Assembly: GCF_023100805.1 (NCBI RefSeq)
Contig: NZ_CP095855.1
Location: 6,179,001 to 6,243,000, forward strand
Origin: Chitinophaga filiformis
GTDB lineage: Bacteria; Bacteroidota; Bacteroidia; Chitinophagales; Chitinophagaceae
Reading direction: 5' to 3'
Length of the DNA: 64,000 nucleotides
Positions 26,912 through 34,961 of the stretch are shown in pieces. The position numbers were made by a program, and so were the translations under genes. The first letter of the stretch is position 1, and each line of letters opens with the position of its first letter. Below the pieces are notes generated by a model, which did no database searches, was not told where the DNA came from, and saw only the letters and a list, made by a program, of their open reading frames with translations.

Positions 26912-27664
26912 TTACCGGAGTTTTCTAATTAGGGTCGTGATTAATTCCTTTCGCCGGGTGGCAACAGGTATCTGGATATTGCCTTTTAGGATGATATAGC
27001 CATTCGTGTGATACTTTTCAATAAATAAGGTATTAACGATATAAGACTGATGCGGGCGGATAAACAGCGCCTGGGGCAATGTCTCTTCGTATACTTTGAT
27101 GTTCTTTGAGGATACAATTTTTCTTCCGTCCCCCAGAAAAAAAATCGTATACACGCCGCTGGCTTGCAGATAAATAATATCAGCTGCCTGCAGCACATGT
27201 AGCAGTTCACTGGTTCTGATCACCAGGCGCTGGTTGTCAACACTGCTGTTGTATTGCATGCTGGCCACCTGCAACTGTTGTATAGCAGGTGTCTGCAATT
27301 GCTGCATTCTTCCAAGCGCCTGGGTCAATTCCCCGGGGTCCAGGGGTTTTAGCAGGTAATCCAGGGCGCCATATTTGATGGCCCTGATTGCATGCTCCTG
27401 GAAGGCTGTCAGGAATATAACCTTAAATGCCGGAGGCCAGAAATGTTGCAGGATGTCAAATCCTGTCCCATCGGGCAGTTGAATATCCAGTAGTAGCAGG
27501 GCGGGTTGCTCCCGGTTGATAAGGGGGATGGCGTCTGCTACAGTAGCACAACTTCCCAATAGCTGGACTCCGGGATGGGCACCAAGTAAATGAGCTGCAT
27601 TTTTTCTAACAATGGGCAGATCTTCTACAATCACTACGGTGATCGCAGCAGGGTTTAGCGTCAT
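26912..27664 (-). CDS. LytTR-family response regulator
   Basis: The 250-residue product has a receiver domain (about 8-125) with acidic residues near 14-15 (VIVEDLP), the phosphorylated Asp60 in LLLLDIQLPDG, and Lys106 in YLLKPLD. A LytTR DNA-binding domain (about 145-248) carries IIYLQASGVYTIFF, FIRPHQSYIVNTLFIE and a basic end. It is the first gene of a pair with the histidine kinase. Its targets are not shown here. Its spot between the conjugative module and the IS element leaves open whether it belongs to the mobile element. Confidence 0.94.
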   Translation of the reverse strand: MTLNPAAITVVIVEDLPIVRKNAAHLLGAHPGVQLLGSCATVADAIPLINREQPALLLLDIQLPDGTGFDILQHFWPPAFKVIFLTAFQEHAIRAIKYGALDYLLKPLDPGELTQALGRMQQLQTPAIQQLQVASMQYNSSVDNQRLVIRTSELLHVLQAADIIYLQASGVYTIFFLGDGRKIVSSKNIKVYEETLPQALFIRPHQSYIVNTLFIEKYHTNGYIILKGNIQIPVATRRKELITTLIRKLR

Positions 27665-27846
27665 CCGTCCGGAGTTTTAAATTTATGTTACTAATTTATT
27701 AATTCTTTTAGAATGCGGATATGCATTTTAGTTACAATTCTGTGTTCATTTTTTGTTCATTTTTACTTCACGCGTAATGACCCTGACGGATGCGCTGTTA
27801 CAGCAGATGAGTTTGTCGTGATATTTATTAAAAAATAAAAGAGGAA

Positions 27847-27943
27847 AACTCAAAAGTAAAAATAAGCGCTGAGAATCGCTTAAATGGGTACCTGACTCCA
27901 TCAGGTACCCGAATAAAAAGAGGGTGTATCGTACTTTTGAGTT
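27847..27943 (+). ncRNA. Candidate structured RNA (possible IS110 bridge RNA) upstream of the transposase
   Basis: A 97-base segment folds neatly by eye. Outer arms AACTCAAAAGTA (27847-27858) and TACTTTTGAGTT (27932-27943) pair perfectly over 12 bp. Inside are two hairpins: AAGCG/CGCTT (27864-27881) and GGGTACCTG/CAGGTACCC (27886-27910, 9 bp, 7-base loop). It lies in the left non-coding end of an IS110-family element, where bridge RNAs are encoded in the IS110 group. Copies of the arm sequence also occur near the right end (29255-29265), as expected if the RNA guides element ends. This assignment is inference; a small non-autonomous element is another reading. Confidence 0.35.
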
Positions 27944-28010
27944 CTTATGTTTGAAAAAGAAAACATGGCTTCGAGATGAAATGTAACTTTAATTACAAAA
28001 TCTCTGAGCC

Positions 28011-29086
28011 ATGTTTACAAAGTCACTTAAAGTTACCGATTTTACGGGACAGAACATTTATGTGGGCTTAGATGTCCACCATAAGAGCTGGATGGTGAGT
28101 ATTTACAGTGATGAATTTGAGTTGAAGACTTTTAGCCAGTTGCCAGATGCATTAAAATTGGGCAATTATTTGAGGCAGCACTATCCGAATGCGAACTTTC
28201 ATTTAGCTTATGAGGCTGGTTTTTGTGGTTTCTGGATACATCGGGCTTTTAAAGCACAGGGAATAAAATGCATTGTCATTCATCCGGGAGATGTTCCCAG
28301 TAGTGACAAAGAACAAAAGCGAAAAACGGATGGGGTTGATAGTCGTAAGATTGCCCGAGGTCTGAAAAATAACGAGTTAAACGCCGTTTTTGTTCCTGGA
28401 GAACAGCAAGAGGCAGATCGTATGTTGATAAGGAGCAGAGCCAAGACGGTAAAAGATCTGACCACCGTTAAGAATAGGATCAAGGCCTTTTGAAGATCTA
28501 CGGCATCGGCATTCCAGAAGAGTTCAACACAGGGAATTGGACAGGTCGTTTTACAGAATGGTTAAATCAATTATCATTTATGGAACCCAGTAGTAAACAG
28601 TCCCTTCAATATTATGTGCAACAGTCTAACTTTCTAATAGCTCAACGCAAACAAATAGAACAGGGTATACAGAGCTTAGCAACAAGCTCCCACTATGCAT
28701 ATAAAGTGAAGTTATTAACTACTATTCCGGCTGTGGGGATATTAACGGCAATGACTTTTCTTACAGAGATAGGAGACATCACACGGTTCAAAAATATAGA
28801 TCATTTATCCAGTTATTGTGGCCTCACACCAGATTGCCGTAATAGTGGACAGACAGAACGTATCACTGGTATAACCAGGCGGGGAAATGCTACTGTTAAA
28901 ACACTGTTGATAGAATGTTCCTGGATGGCTATTAGAAAAGATCCGGCTCTACTACTTTATTATAAACAACTTTTACCTAGAATGAATGGTAATAAAGCCA
29001 TAGTGAAAGTTGCGAGAAAGCTACTAAATCGCATTACCTACGTCATGCGCAATCAGCAACCATATGTATTGGGTGTAGTTGCTTGA
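28011..29086 (+). pseudogene. IS110-family transposase, frameshifted
   Basis: Two consecutive frames make one transposase of about 358 residues. The first (28011-28493) is the DEDD_Tnp_IS110 RuvC-like domain (YVGLDVHHKSWMVSI with the first Asp, YEAGFCGFW with Glu, DGVDSRKIA). The second (28490-29086) is the Transposase_20 domain (LLTTIPAVGILTAMTFLTEIGDITRF, YCGLTPDCRNSGQ), which holds the catalytic Ser-containing region. The break is at the short T run in GGCCTTTTGAAG near 28490. One extra T would join KNRIKAF to LKIYGIG. It could be a true one-base deletion, a sequencing error, or programmed frameshifting, though no classic slippery heptamer is seen. Confidence 0.88.
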
Positions 29087-29475
29087 TTATCCAAACCGGG
29101 TGAGGCGCTGTTGCCGCGCCATCCCCCCTTCCCCCTCCCGGCAGGGTTCCAAACAATGTCAGGAGGCCTACAGAATATTGAATAATAATTCTTATAAAAA
29201 CTTTGGTTGCCAATCAATGCAGGAGGGTGTATGTGGCTAATCTATTAGACCACTCTTTTGAGTTTGCATGTGGCATCCTATAGAAAATGATACAAGAAAT
29301 TGCAGCTTGCATGGCAATGTCTGCTTAGAGAAGATTGTTTTTATAGGGATAACAAAAATAAAAGCTGGCCTTAAAAGACCAGCCTTAAAGTTCTTTTAAA
29401 ACTTTTTTTCTCGAGGGCTTGTTTTTCAACATAGAATACACCCTCTTGTCATGGAAATGCTACATCAATACAGCA
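29087..29475. other. Gap between IS110 and the conjugative module
   Basis: This 389-base gap includes the right non-coding end of the IS (up to about 29265) and a minus-strand terminator at 29361-29386. The decamer GAGGGTGTAT occurs at 29223-29232, again inverted at 29436-29445, and also left of the transposase at 27920-27929. No gene is seen. Confidence 0.55.
29361..29386 (-). terminator. Terminator at the 3' end of the conjugative gene cluster
   Basis: On the minus strand AAGGCTGG pairs with CCAGCTTT (8 bp with one G-U) around a 10-base loop, followed by a T-rich tail (TTTTATTTTTG). It lies about 90 bases beyond the stop of the last minus-strand gene (29476), as expected for the end of the tra transcript. 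Confidence 0.7.
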
Positions 29476-29859
29476 TTACCCCATCGCAAACAAGAGATCT
29501 ACGCCCTGTCTGAAACGCAGGTTTTTCACTTTATCGCTGATGCTATATTGTAGCAGACAATGTTTGGTTAGAAATGCCCTGTCACCTTCAAACAGTTGCT
29601 CACTGAATTGAGTGCTGCTTTTTTGCAGTTTACCATCCGAGGAGCGTATACGGCGGCTGATTTCTTCGGCCAGTTCCAACCAGAATGTCCCAGGAAAAAG
29701 AGCTGTATCGGTCCCCTGCCCTTTCAACTGTTCTCTTTCCTTCTTGATCTTTTCAGCCATCTCCGCTGCATAGGGAACAAAGGCAGCTGTGTCATCCGGA
29801 AAAAGGTCAAACAGCAGTTTGGCTCTTTGAATATTCGTCATTCCCAGTAATCCTTTCAT
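29476..29859 (-). CDS. Hypothetical protein of the conjugative module
   Basis: This 127-residue protein is soluble, charged and mostly helical (NIQRAKLLFDLFPDD, YAAEMAEKIKKEREQLKG, FWLELAEEISRRIRSSDG). I do not recognise it. It is the last gene of the minus-strand cluster, four bases after the 29864 gene, and is followed by a terminator. The tight spacing suggests co-expression with the primase-like gene upstream. Confidence 0.68.
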   Translation of the reverse strand: MKGLLGMTNIQRAKLLFDLFPDDTAAFVPYAAEMAEKIKKEREQLKGQGTDTALFPGTFWLELAEEISRRIRSSDGKLQKSSTQFSEQLFEGDRAFLTKHCLLQYSISDKVKNLRFRQGVDLLFAMG

Positions 29860-29863
29860 GATA

Positions 29864-30325
29864 CTATTGATTTGAAGTGCTGATCAATCTATTTTGCTGG
29901 TCGTCACTCTCATTTGTTAAACAACTGTGAGCGTACGTCAGTGAACGACAGTATTTCTTCAGCTGATATAACTGCAAGCCCCTCCAATGGCGCCATTGCA
30001 GGTACAGGGTATATGCGGGATCCGGCGCCGCTGTCCCCGCTGTAGGCCCAGCCTTCATCCCTGCAGCAGTAGAATCTTGTTGCAAGGACAGCCAGTCCTG
30101 CAGATAACGTTCATATCGTCTGCAATAGTCGTCGATCATTTGCTGTACCGGTGTACATACCGCAACAACGGCTGTCTGAAAAAGCTGGGACAGGTCCTGT
30201 TGCAACTCGCTCGCATAACCGTTAAGCAGAATTTCAGCCAGTTGACGACCACGATAATGGCAATCAGGATAGGCTTGCCGGGCAAGCGGTATTAAGTGTT
30301 CAAACCTTCGTAGTTCCATCTTCAT
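29864..30325 (-). CDS. Hypothetical protein of the conjugative module
   Basis: The 153-residue product is soluble and helical, rich in Gln, Tyr, Leu and Arg (YASELQQDLSQLFQTAV, QMIDDYCRRYERYLQDWLSL, YLQWRHWRGLQLYQLKKYC). I know no family for it. It lies 14 bases after the primase-like gene and 4 bases before the 29476 gene, all on the minus strand, so it is probably one operon with them. Confidence 0.65.
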   Translation of the reverse strand: MKMELRRFEHLIPLARQAYPDCHYRGRQLAEILLNGYASELQQDLSQLFQTAVVAVCTPVQQMIDDYCRRYERYLQDWLSLQQDSTAAGMKAGPTAGTAAPDPAYTLYLQWRHWRGLQLYQLKKYCRSLTYAHSCLTNESDDQQNRLISTSNQ

Positions 30326-30339
30326 GTTTTTTAAAGTGG

Positions 30340-31383
30340 TTATCGCCTTCGTTTTCGTCCTGTACCTGGAGACTGTGGTCTGTACTGCGCCAGTCTCGCT
30401 TTGCCGTACCCCATCTTGAGTAAACGTCTGGCAGCTTCGCGAAAATCTCCATTACATGCAAGGATGGCAAATACGGCGCTGGGCCGGTAGGCGACCTCAT
30501 GCTCAAACTGCGTGCTGGTAGAAAACACCTTAAAACAACGCAGCCCATGGTGATAGTTACCGGAGCTATAACTATCGGTGTCGCCCGGTCTTTTTACCAG
30601 GGTGCGCTCACCATCCTGCCCTACAATTGTCCAGCCATAGCTTAACAATAAGGCTATCACGTCGCCGCGGGCATTATAGTCAGTAAGGGGATCATCGCAG
30701 CTTGTACTGCGGTGGGTGGCAACTGCGGGTGTCCATTTTTTTTCCGGTACCAGATTAAAACTTTTCGCGATAGTCAGTAGAGACAATCTATCCGTTGCGG
30801 AGATCAATGGCACCCGATACAGGTCACCTTGTATAAACGCGTAGCCAGGTGTCGGCGGGGCGACTACATAGCCCTTTTCACCTCTGGTTTCGATGAGCAC
30901 TTTTAAGGGCTGATTAGGTGCTGTGCGCCGTTCCTCAGTAGTCGTAGGACGACTGGCCAGTTTGGCATTACTACCTGCCTGGTCACACCGATAGTACAGA
31001 TGGTAACCGCCGCTTCGGGTACGGGCCACCACCAGTTGCGCTGCCAGCGAGGGAGAATATTGCAGGATCTTTGACCATAGTTTTGCAAACAACTCCTGAT
31101 CCAGCGCATGTTTACAATCTATGTCGATCACCTCCAGGCCTCCGCTGACAGCACCGCATACCAGGGCTATGCCATTTGCAGGCGGCAGTGAGAACATCCA
31201 CCGCAAGGTTGCTGCTGTCGCGGGCGACTGCTGGTAAGGGCGCCACTTGACACAAGGACGTTTACTCGTACCTACAGCAATGGGCGAATAACCTATAGAA
31301 GCATATGTCAACGCTTTCTCCCAAAGCCAGCAACCTTTCCAAAGGGAGGATGTTGCCTGCCTATGCGATATTTTTGGTTGCAT
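30340..31383 (-). CDS. Primase-polymerase-like protein (bifunctional DNA primase/polymerase N-terminal domain)
   Basis: The 347-residue product has the prim-pol fold pattern of PF09250: GYSPIAVGTSKRPCVKW near the N-terminus, the metal-binding DID (87-89, in LEVIDIDCK), and SGGYHLYY (124-131). A C-terminal part (about 245-330, YNARGDVIALLLSYGW, GERTLVKRPGD) resembles the region seen after such domains in Bacteroidota mobile-element proteins. It would make primers for replacement-strand synthesis after transfer. It begins one base after the stop of the 31385 gene, so translation is probably coupled. No helicase part is fused to it. Confidence 0.82.
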   Translation of the reverse strand: MQPKISHRQATSSLWKGCWLWEKALTYASIGYSPIAVGTSKRPCVKWRPYQQSPATAATLRWMFSLPPANGIALVCGAVSGGLEVIDIDCKHALDQELFAKLWSKILQYSPSLAAQLVVARTRSGGYHLYYRCDQAGSNAKLASRPTTTEERRTAPNQPLKVLIETRGEKGYVVAPPTPGYAFIQGDLYRVPLISATDRLSLLTIAKSFNLVPEKKWTPAVATHRSTSCDDPLTDYNARGDVIALLLSYGWTIVGQDGERTLVKRPGDTDSYSSGNYHHGLRCFKVFSTSTQFEHEVAYRPSAVFAILACNGDFREAARRLLKMGYGKARLAQYRPQSPGTGRKRRR

Positions 31384-31384
31384 C

Positions 31385-31870
31385 TTACTTTATTTTCCTG
31401 TTGCGCCGCTGACCGCTGGAATTTTTGTTATCCGCCTGCACGCGCAAACGTTTTGGTAGCACCTTTTTCTCCGGTAGCTGAAGCATATATCCATTGTCGG
31501 TCTGCAGCACAGCAATAAAGGGTCCCAGCGTTTTCAGCAGGCCGACGGAAAGTTTTTCAGCCGGAACGAGCAGATGAGCTCCGCCAGGGATCGTAGCCTG
31601 AATGGAAGGCCGTTTCTCTCGCTGCAACAACAAGGCACCACCCTGATATATACTGGCGCGCCGTATATAGGCCGGCAGTCCAATCTTATGGACTTTTCGC
31701 GCATCAAACAGATCATCATGGATGGTCCTCAGCTGCTGAAAAGCCTGCTCGAGTGTTGGAAAGGCGTCCCTCAGCTTCTGCGTACCAGGATCCCGCTGCC
31801 GGGCTAACTGCCGCTGTACATTACACCATTCTATTTCCAGTATAATTGCAGGTGTTTGTTCTTTCATCAT
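31385..31870 (-). CDS. Hypothetical protein upstream of the primase
   Basis: This 161-residue protein is soluble and has no recognised domain. The first half is helical (EWCNVQRQLARQRDPGTQKL, LEQAFQQLRTIHDDLFDARK). The second half has short strands (GGAHLLVPAEKLSVGLLK, FIAVLQTDNGYMLQLPEKK) and a basic tail (GQRRNRKIK). It is directly joined to the primase gene, so a role in DNA handling is possible but unsupported. Confidence 0.65.
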   Translation of the reverse strand: MMKEQTPAIILEIEWCNVQRQLARQRDPGTQKLRDAFPTLEQAFQQLRTIHDDLFDARKVHKIGLPAYIRRASIYQGGALLLQREKRPSIQATIPGGAHLLVPAEKLSVGLLKTLGPFIAVLQTDNGYMLQLPEKKVLPKRLRVQADNKNSSGQRRNRKIK

Positions 31871-31925
31871 GTGTTGATATTAACTAACAGGTCGACAATG
31901 TTTATTTGATAGTACCAGTATGTTT

Positions 31926-32075
31926 TTACACCCGGTTTGCGTTATTACGTGACCATGCCGACTCCCGGACGACACGCTGTTGACTGGGCGCCGGTGTAGT
32001 GTCAATAGGACTGCCTGTTGTATAAATGCCCCGTGCCTGCGCTGGTCTATCTATGCGTTTTTTCGTCAATTGCAT
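31926..32075 (-). CDS. Possible small basic protein
   Basis: This 49-codon frame begins MQLTKKRIDRPAQARGIYTT and stays polar and basic to its end (SAWSRNNANRV). Codon choice looks like that of the neighbours. It overlaps the end of the 32047 frame by 29 bases. No family is known to me. It may be a real small gene of the element or the tail of a broken one. Confidence 0.35.
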   Translation of the reverse strand: MQLTKKRIDRPAQARGIYTTGSPIDTTPAPSQQRVVRESAWSRNNANRV

Positions 32076-32292
32076 CGATGTCGAGAGCTGTGTATAGCAA
32101 CTGGATAGAGATACCGGGAGGAAGAGCATAGCTATGACGGAGGCCGATGAGTTTATCTTCCAAAAGATGCTGCGGGTCCCCGGCGATGCGCATACCGGCA
32201 AAACCAATGACCACGGGTAAACGAAAAGCCCGGGTAGCCATTTTAACAAAATACCTGTTATTAAACCGTTGCAGGTACAAAGTGCCTGTCAA
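32047..32292 (-). CDS. Possible small hypothetical protein
   Basis: The frame gives 81 residues from a TTG start that overlaps the preceding short frame (TTGA), or 64 residues from the ATG at 32241 (MATRAFRLPVVIGFAGMRI). The part GDPQHLLEDKLIGLRHSYAL looks coding, with G/C at third positions like the neighbours. No domain is recognised. Confidence 0.4.
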   Translation of the reverse strand: MTGTLYLQRFNNRYFVKMATRAFRLPVVIGFAGMRIAGDPQHLLEDKLIGLRHSYALPPGISIQLLYTALDIDAIDEKTHR

Positions 32293-32462
32293 AAGGAATA
32301 GGCCTGAAAGAACGCAATCCGGTGATTAAACGTGTTCAACGGATTATAGCTCTCCATATAGAACAGATATAGCTGTTGTCTGGCCATGATCACTTACTAG
32401 CGAGTATGTTAAGCATAGCCACTGACAAAATGTAACTTACCCGGGCCTGTCCAGCTTTTCTG

Positions 32463-33338
32463 TTACCGGCCGACCTTTTTATCATGCTTGTTTTTGCCTT
32501 CCTTCACTTGTCTTGGTCGTTTGTTGCCCGTTGACTGCCGGGGGGTATCATTTTTTTTTTCATTATCGCCCGCAGCTTCCTTTGCCTGTTTATTGGAATT
32601 ATCAACCATATTGACCACCGTCATCTGCTGGTGGGCGTTCTTTTTCTCCAGGGCCTCAGCGGTTCGAAACTGTTGATGGGTCAGGAAATTTCCTTCCATA
32701 TCACGAATAGCATACCCTCTGCGTTCGGGGTTGGCGTTAACACGGACCATATCATACTCCTTGTTATTGACAGGGGTGACAATGATTTCAGCGCCCTGCT
32801 CCATGATCCTAACTGCCTCCCTTCTTTTTTCCGGCGTCGACAGTTCTACAAAAGCATACTCTTCCAACTTTGCCACCGGTTTAAAACCGTAGTTATCATG
32901 GAAGGTTTTAACAACGTGGTTGTCATTTTCCGTCTTCTGGTTAAAGTCTAATTGTAACCAGGTGCCATATCGCTGACTATTGTCGTCATAGTAATGTTTG
33001 TATACTGCTCTGGGGTTTTCCTGGTCAACTAGCAGGTTAGCCGCTTCGGTAACGGTGATCTTGTCATAGTAAGGAAAGAACTGCGTGACACCGGTGGTGG
33101 CTCCATCTTTATACAATGTTGTTTTCATACCGTTGTAATAAGCGGAATTTCCACCCAGGCTAAATTCCAGTTCTGCTGTTAGTTTGTGCCTGTCTTCAAT
33201 GGGTGCTTCTCCCATGAGCTTAAAGCGCGTTTCTCCGGCTGCAAAACGACGGTCGATTTCCGCGTCAAACTGGTGCCCCCAGCCGGCGTCATGTACCTGA
33301 GCCTTTACTGTGTCCAAACGTTCGATTGTCTGTTCCAT
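32463..33338 (-). CDS. Conserved mobile-element protein of unknown function
   Basis: The 291-residue product is soluble. It resembles proteins I recall from Bacteroidota conjugative elements, with the pattern F.AEIDRRFAAGETRFKL, TAELEFSLGG, YYNGMKTTLYKDG, TWLQLDFNQKTENDNHVVK, and YGFKPVAKLEEYAFVEL. The last 60 residues are highly charged and low-complexity (NNSNK, GDNEKKNDTPRQ, EGKNKHDKKVGR), suiting DNA or protein binding. The role is unknown; it lies between the accessory genes and the tra genes on the same strand. Confidence 0.7.
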   Translation of the reverse strand: MEQTIERLDTVKAQVHDAGWGHQFDAEIDRRFAAGETRFKLMGEAPIEDRHKLTAELEFSLGGNSAYYNGMKTTLYKDGATTGVTQFFPYYDKITVTEAANLLVDQENPRAVYKHYYDDNSQRYGTWLQLDFNQKTENDNHVVKTFHDNYGFKPVAKLEEYAFVELSTPEKRREAVRIMEQGAEIIVTPVNNKEYDMVRVNANPERRGYAIRDMEGNFLTHQQFRTAEALEKKNAHQQMTVVNMVDNSNKQAKEAAGDNEKKNDTPRQSTGNKRPRQVKEGKNKHDKKVGR

Positions 33339-33370
33339 GATGTGTAAGTTTTTATGGTGATCAATAGTTA

Positions 33371-33988
33371 TCAGCGCACTGTCTTACCCCTGGAAGCCTT
33401 TGCAGCTTGTTTTACACGAGGGCGCCCGTTGGGTTTATAGGCGACAGCGGTCCTTGGGTTTTGTGTCGGTTTGGGTGCAGGTTGCCCAAGCATTGTTTTG
33501 AGTGTTGGCTGAGGGATACGGCTACGCTGGCTATAGCCGGGAGAAGGTGGGGAGACTGCTGGCGTCTGACGCACAGGTGTACTACCAGTACGCTGGTTGG
33601 CCCCCGCCAGCGCCCCTGCTAACTGCCCGGTTACACGGGCTGTCCCTTTCATAAGTTCCCAGCCAAGTTTTGCGGTTCCTAACAGGAGGTTACCTGCCAG
33701 TAGTACAGTGCTTCTGGCCAGTCGCACAAGTCCGGAAGGATAACGCTGTTTAACCAGCGCTTTTTTCTGTGACTGCAGCAGCTTTCTTTCTGCCTTTTCT
33801 GCCCAATTGAGATCCTTGTCTTTAAAGCGGTTGATGATCTCCTTCAGTATCTGCTCTTTTGCTTTGATATAATGCCTATCCTTTAAAATATCGCTGCCAT
33901 ATCGCTGGGTGAAATTCCTTTCTATGCGGTCCCAGATGGCAACGACGTCGGCCACCCTGTTAGACAGCGTTTCATTAATCTGTGCCAT
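33371..33988 (-). CDS. Hypothetical basic protein of the conjugative module
   Basis: This 205-residue protein has a helical, charged N-terminal half (RVADVVAIWDRIERNFTQRYG, AKEQILKEIINRFKDKDLNW), a central hydrophobic helix (about 90-125, STVLLAGNLLLGTAKLGWELM), and a Pro/Arg/Lys-rich tail (PTLKTMLGQPAPKPTQ, GRPRVKQAAKASRGKTVR). It overlaps the end of TraN by 14 bases, so it is read from the same transcript. No family is recognised. Confidence 0.68.
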   Translation of the reverse strand: MAQINETLSNRVADVVAIWDRIERNFTQRYGSDILKDRHYIKAKEQILKEIINRFKDKDLNWAEKAERKLLQSQKKALVKQRYPSGLVRLARSTVLLAGNLLLGTAKLGWELMKGTARVTGQLAGALAGANQRTGSTPVRQTPAVSPPSPGYSQRSRIPQPTLKTMLGQPAPKPTQNPRTAVAYKPNGRPRVKQAAKASRGKTVR

Positions 33989-34910
33989 AACTATCCCGTT
34001 TTAATGATTGAATAGATGATTGTTGTTGGAGGCTGCCAGGATGTAAGAAAGGGAGGGCGCTGGGCAGAGGCTTGCTGCGCAGCAGGTGTTTACCTTTCAG
34101 TGGCAGCACCAGATGCCGGTCCCCCTGCCCTTCAAATACTTCGATGACAAGCTTTTTACTATCTGCAATAGTAAACTGTGGAAAGGCCAGGACAATGGTG
34201 TTATTGCTGCCGGCGTCAACGGCCTGCATATGCAGGTGACTTTGCTGCAGGAGCTGCTTTTCTACTTCCATCACAGAGGTACGTTTGCCCTTGCGGCGGT
34301 CACGTACCATAGCACGGCAAAAATGCAGGGGATAGGGAATGGCCGAGTGATTATGCAGTTCCAGTTGCAGGAAAAGCACTCCCTGATAGAGATAGCTGCC
34401 ACCAAATTGCAGGTGTGTACGCCCGATGGTTTTAGACCGGGGCCGATGGACGTTGCAGCCACTTTGGCTGAGCTGCGCACATATGGCTGCAATAGCAGGT
34501 GCTGTGAGCGCTCCTTCACTGAACTGCAGCGGCCCTGATGAAGAAGGTGCTGTCTGTGAAAAATCCCACGTCGGCTGCGCCGGCGAGGCGTTGTAAGATA
34601 CCTGGAAAGTATATACGCGGGCGTCAGCAGTGAACACATGCAGGCTGGTAGGTATCAGGGTGTCGCTGGCAGCCTTCACTTTTAAAATGTTGTCTATTCC
34701 AGCTACCGGTTTGGCCAGCAGGGTATTTCTACCCCTGTCAATTGCTTTGATGCCGGCTGGGAAGATCAGCACGGTGGTGTTGCCGGTTGATACTTCAAGG
34801 TGATACTCGCGTAGTGGTGTAGGCCTGTCTGTAGATTGCCCCCTGCCGGTTAGCAGTATCAGCAAAAGCAAAACGATCAGCGCAGGCGCTTTTTGAAAAA
34901 CAGTATACAT
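33975..34910 (-). CDS. traN: Conjugative transposon protein TraN (VirB9-like)
   Basis: The 311-residue product starts with a signal peptide (APALIVLLLLILLTGRGQS). The first part (EYHLEVSTGNTTVLIFPAGIKAIDRGRNTLLAK, split here as family landmarks) and the beta-rich C-terminal part (FGGSYLYQGVLFLQLELHN, LVIEVFEGQGDRHLVLPLKG) match the TraN/DUF4138 pattern of Bacteroides conjugative transposons. TraN is thought to sit at the outer membrane as part of the transfer channel, in the place of VirB9. It directly follows TraM, the usual order. Confidence 0.85.
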   Translation of the reverse strand: MYTVFQKAPALIVLLLLILLTGRGQSTDRPTPLREYHLEVSTGNTTVLIFPAGIKAIDRGRNTLLAKPVAGIDNILKVKAASDTLIPTSLHVFTADARVYTFQVSYNASPAQPTWDFSQTAPSSSGPLQFSEGALTAPAIAAICAQLSQSGCNVHRPRSKTIGRTHLQFGGSYLYQGVLFLQLELHNHSAIPYPLHFCRAMVRDRRKGKRTSVMEVEKQLLQQSHLHMQAVDAGSNNTIVLAFPQFTIADSKKLVIEVFEGQGDRHLVLPLKGKHLLRSKPLPSALPFLHPGSLQQQSSIQSLKRDSYGTD

Positions 34911-34961
34911 AATGGTGTTGAATTTTTTTTGTGAAGAAATGAATTGCTCGCCCGTGCTGTT

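Larger units (their letters stand above)
27846..29265 (+). mobile_element. IS110-family insertion sequence (ends estimated)
   Basis: The element carries a DEDD transposase with the two domains typical of IS110. AAACTCAAAAG at 27846-27856 and its reverse complement at 29255-29265 form an 11-bp inverted repeat, giving a length of about 1.42 kb, normal for IS110. IS110 elements often lack true terminal repeats and target duplications, so these ends are only estimates. The transposase frame is broken, so the copy is probably inactive unless frameshifting restores it. Confidence 0.6.
31871..32462. other. Stretch with only short minus-strand reading frames
   Basis: The 592 bases between the gene at 31385 and that at 32463 hold three small overlapping minus-strand frames with coding-like codons: about 32 codons from the ATG at 32387, then 32047-32292, then 31926-32075. 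They chain by short overlaps, as real small genes do, but they could also be one older gene broken by frameshifts. Confidence 0.45.
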
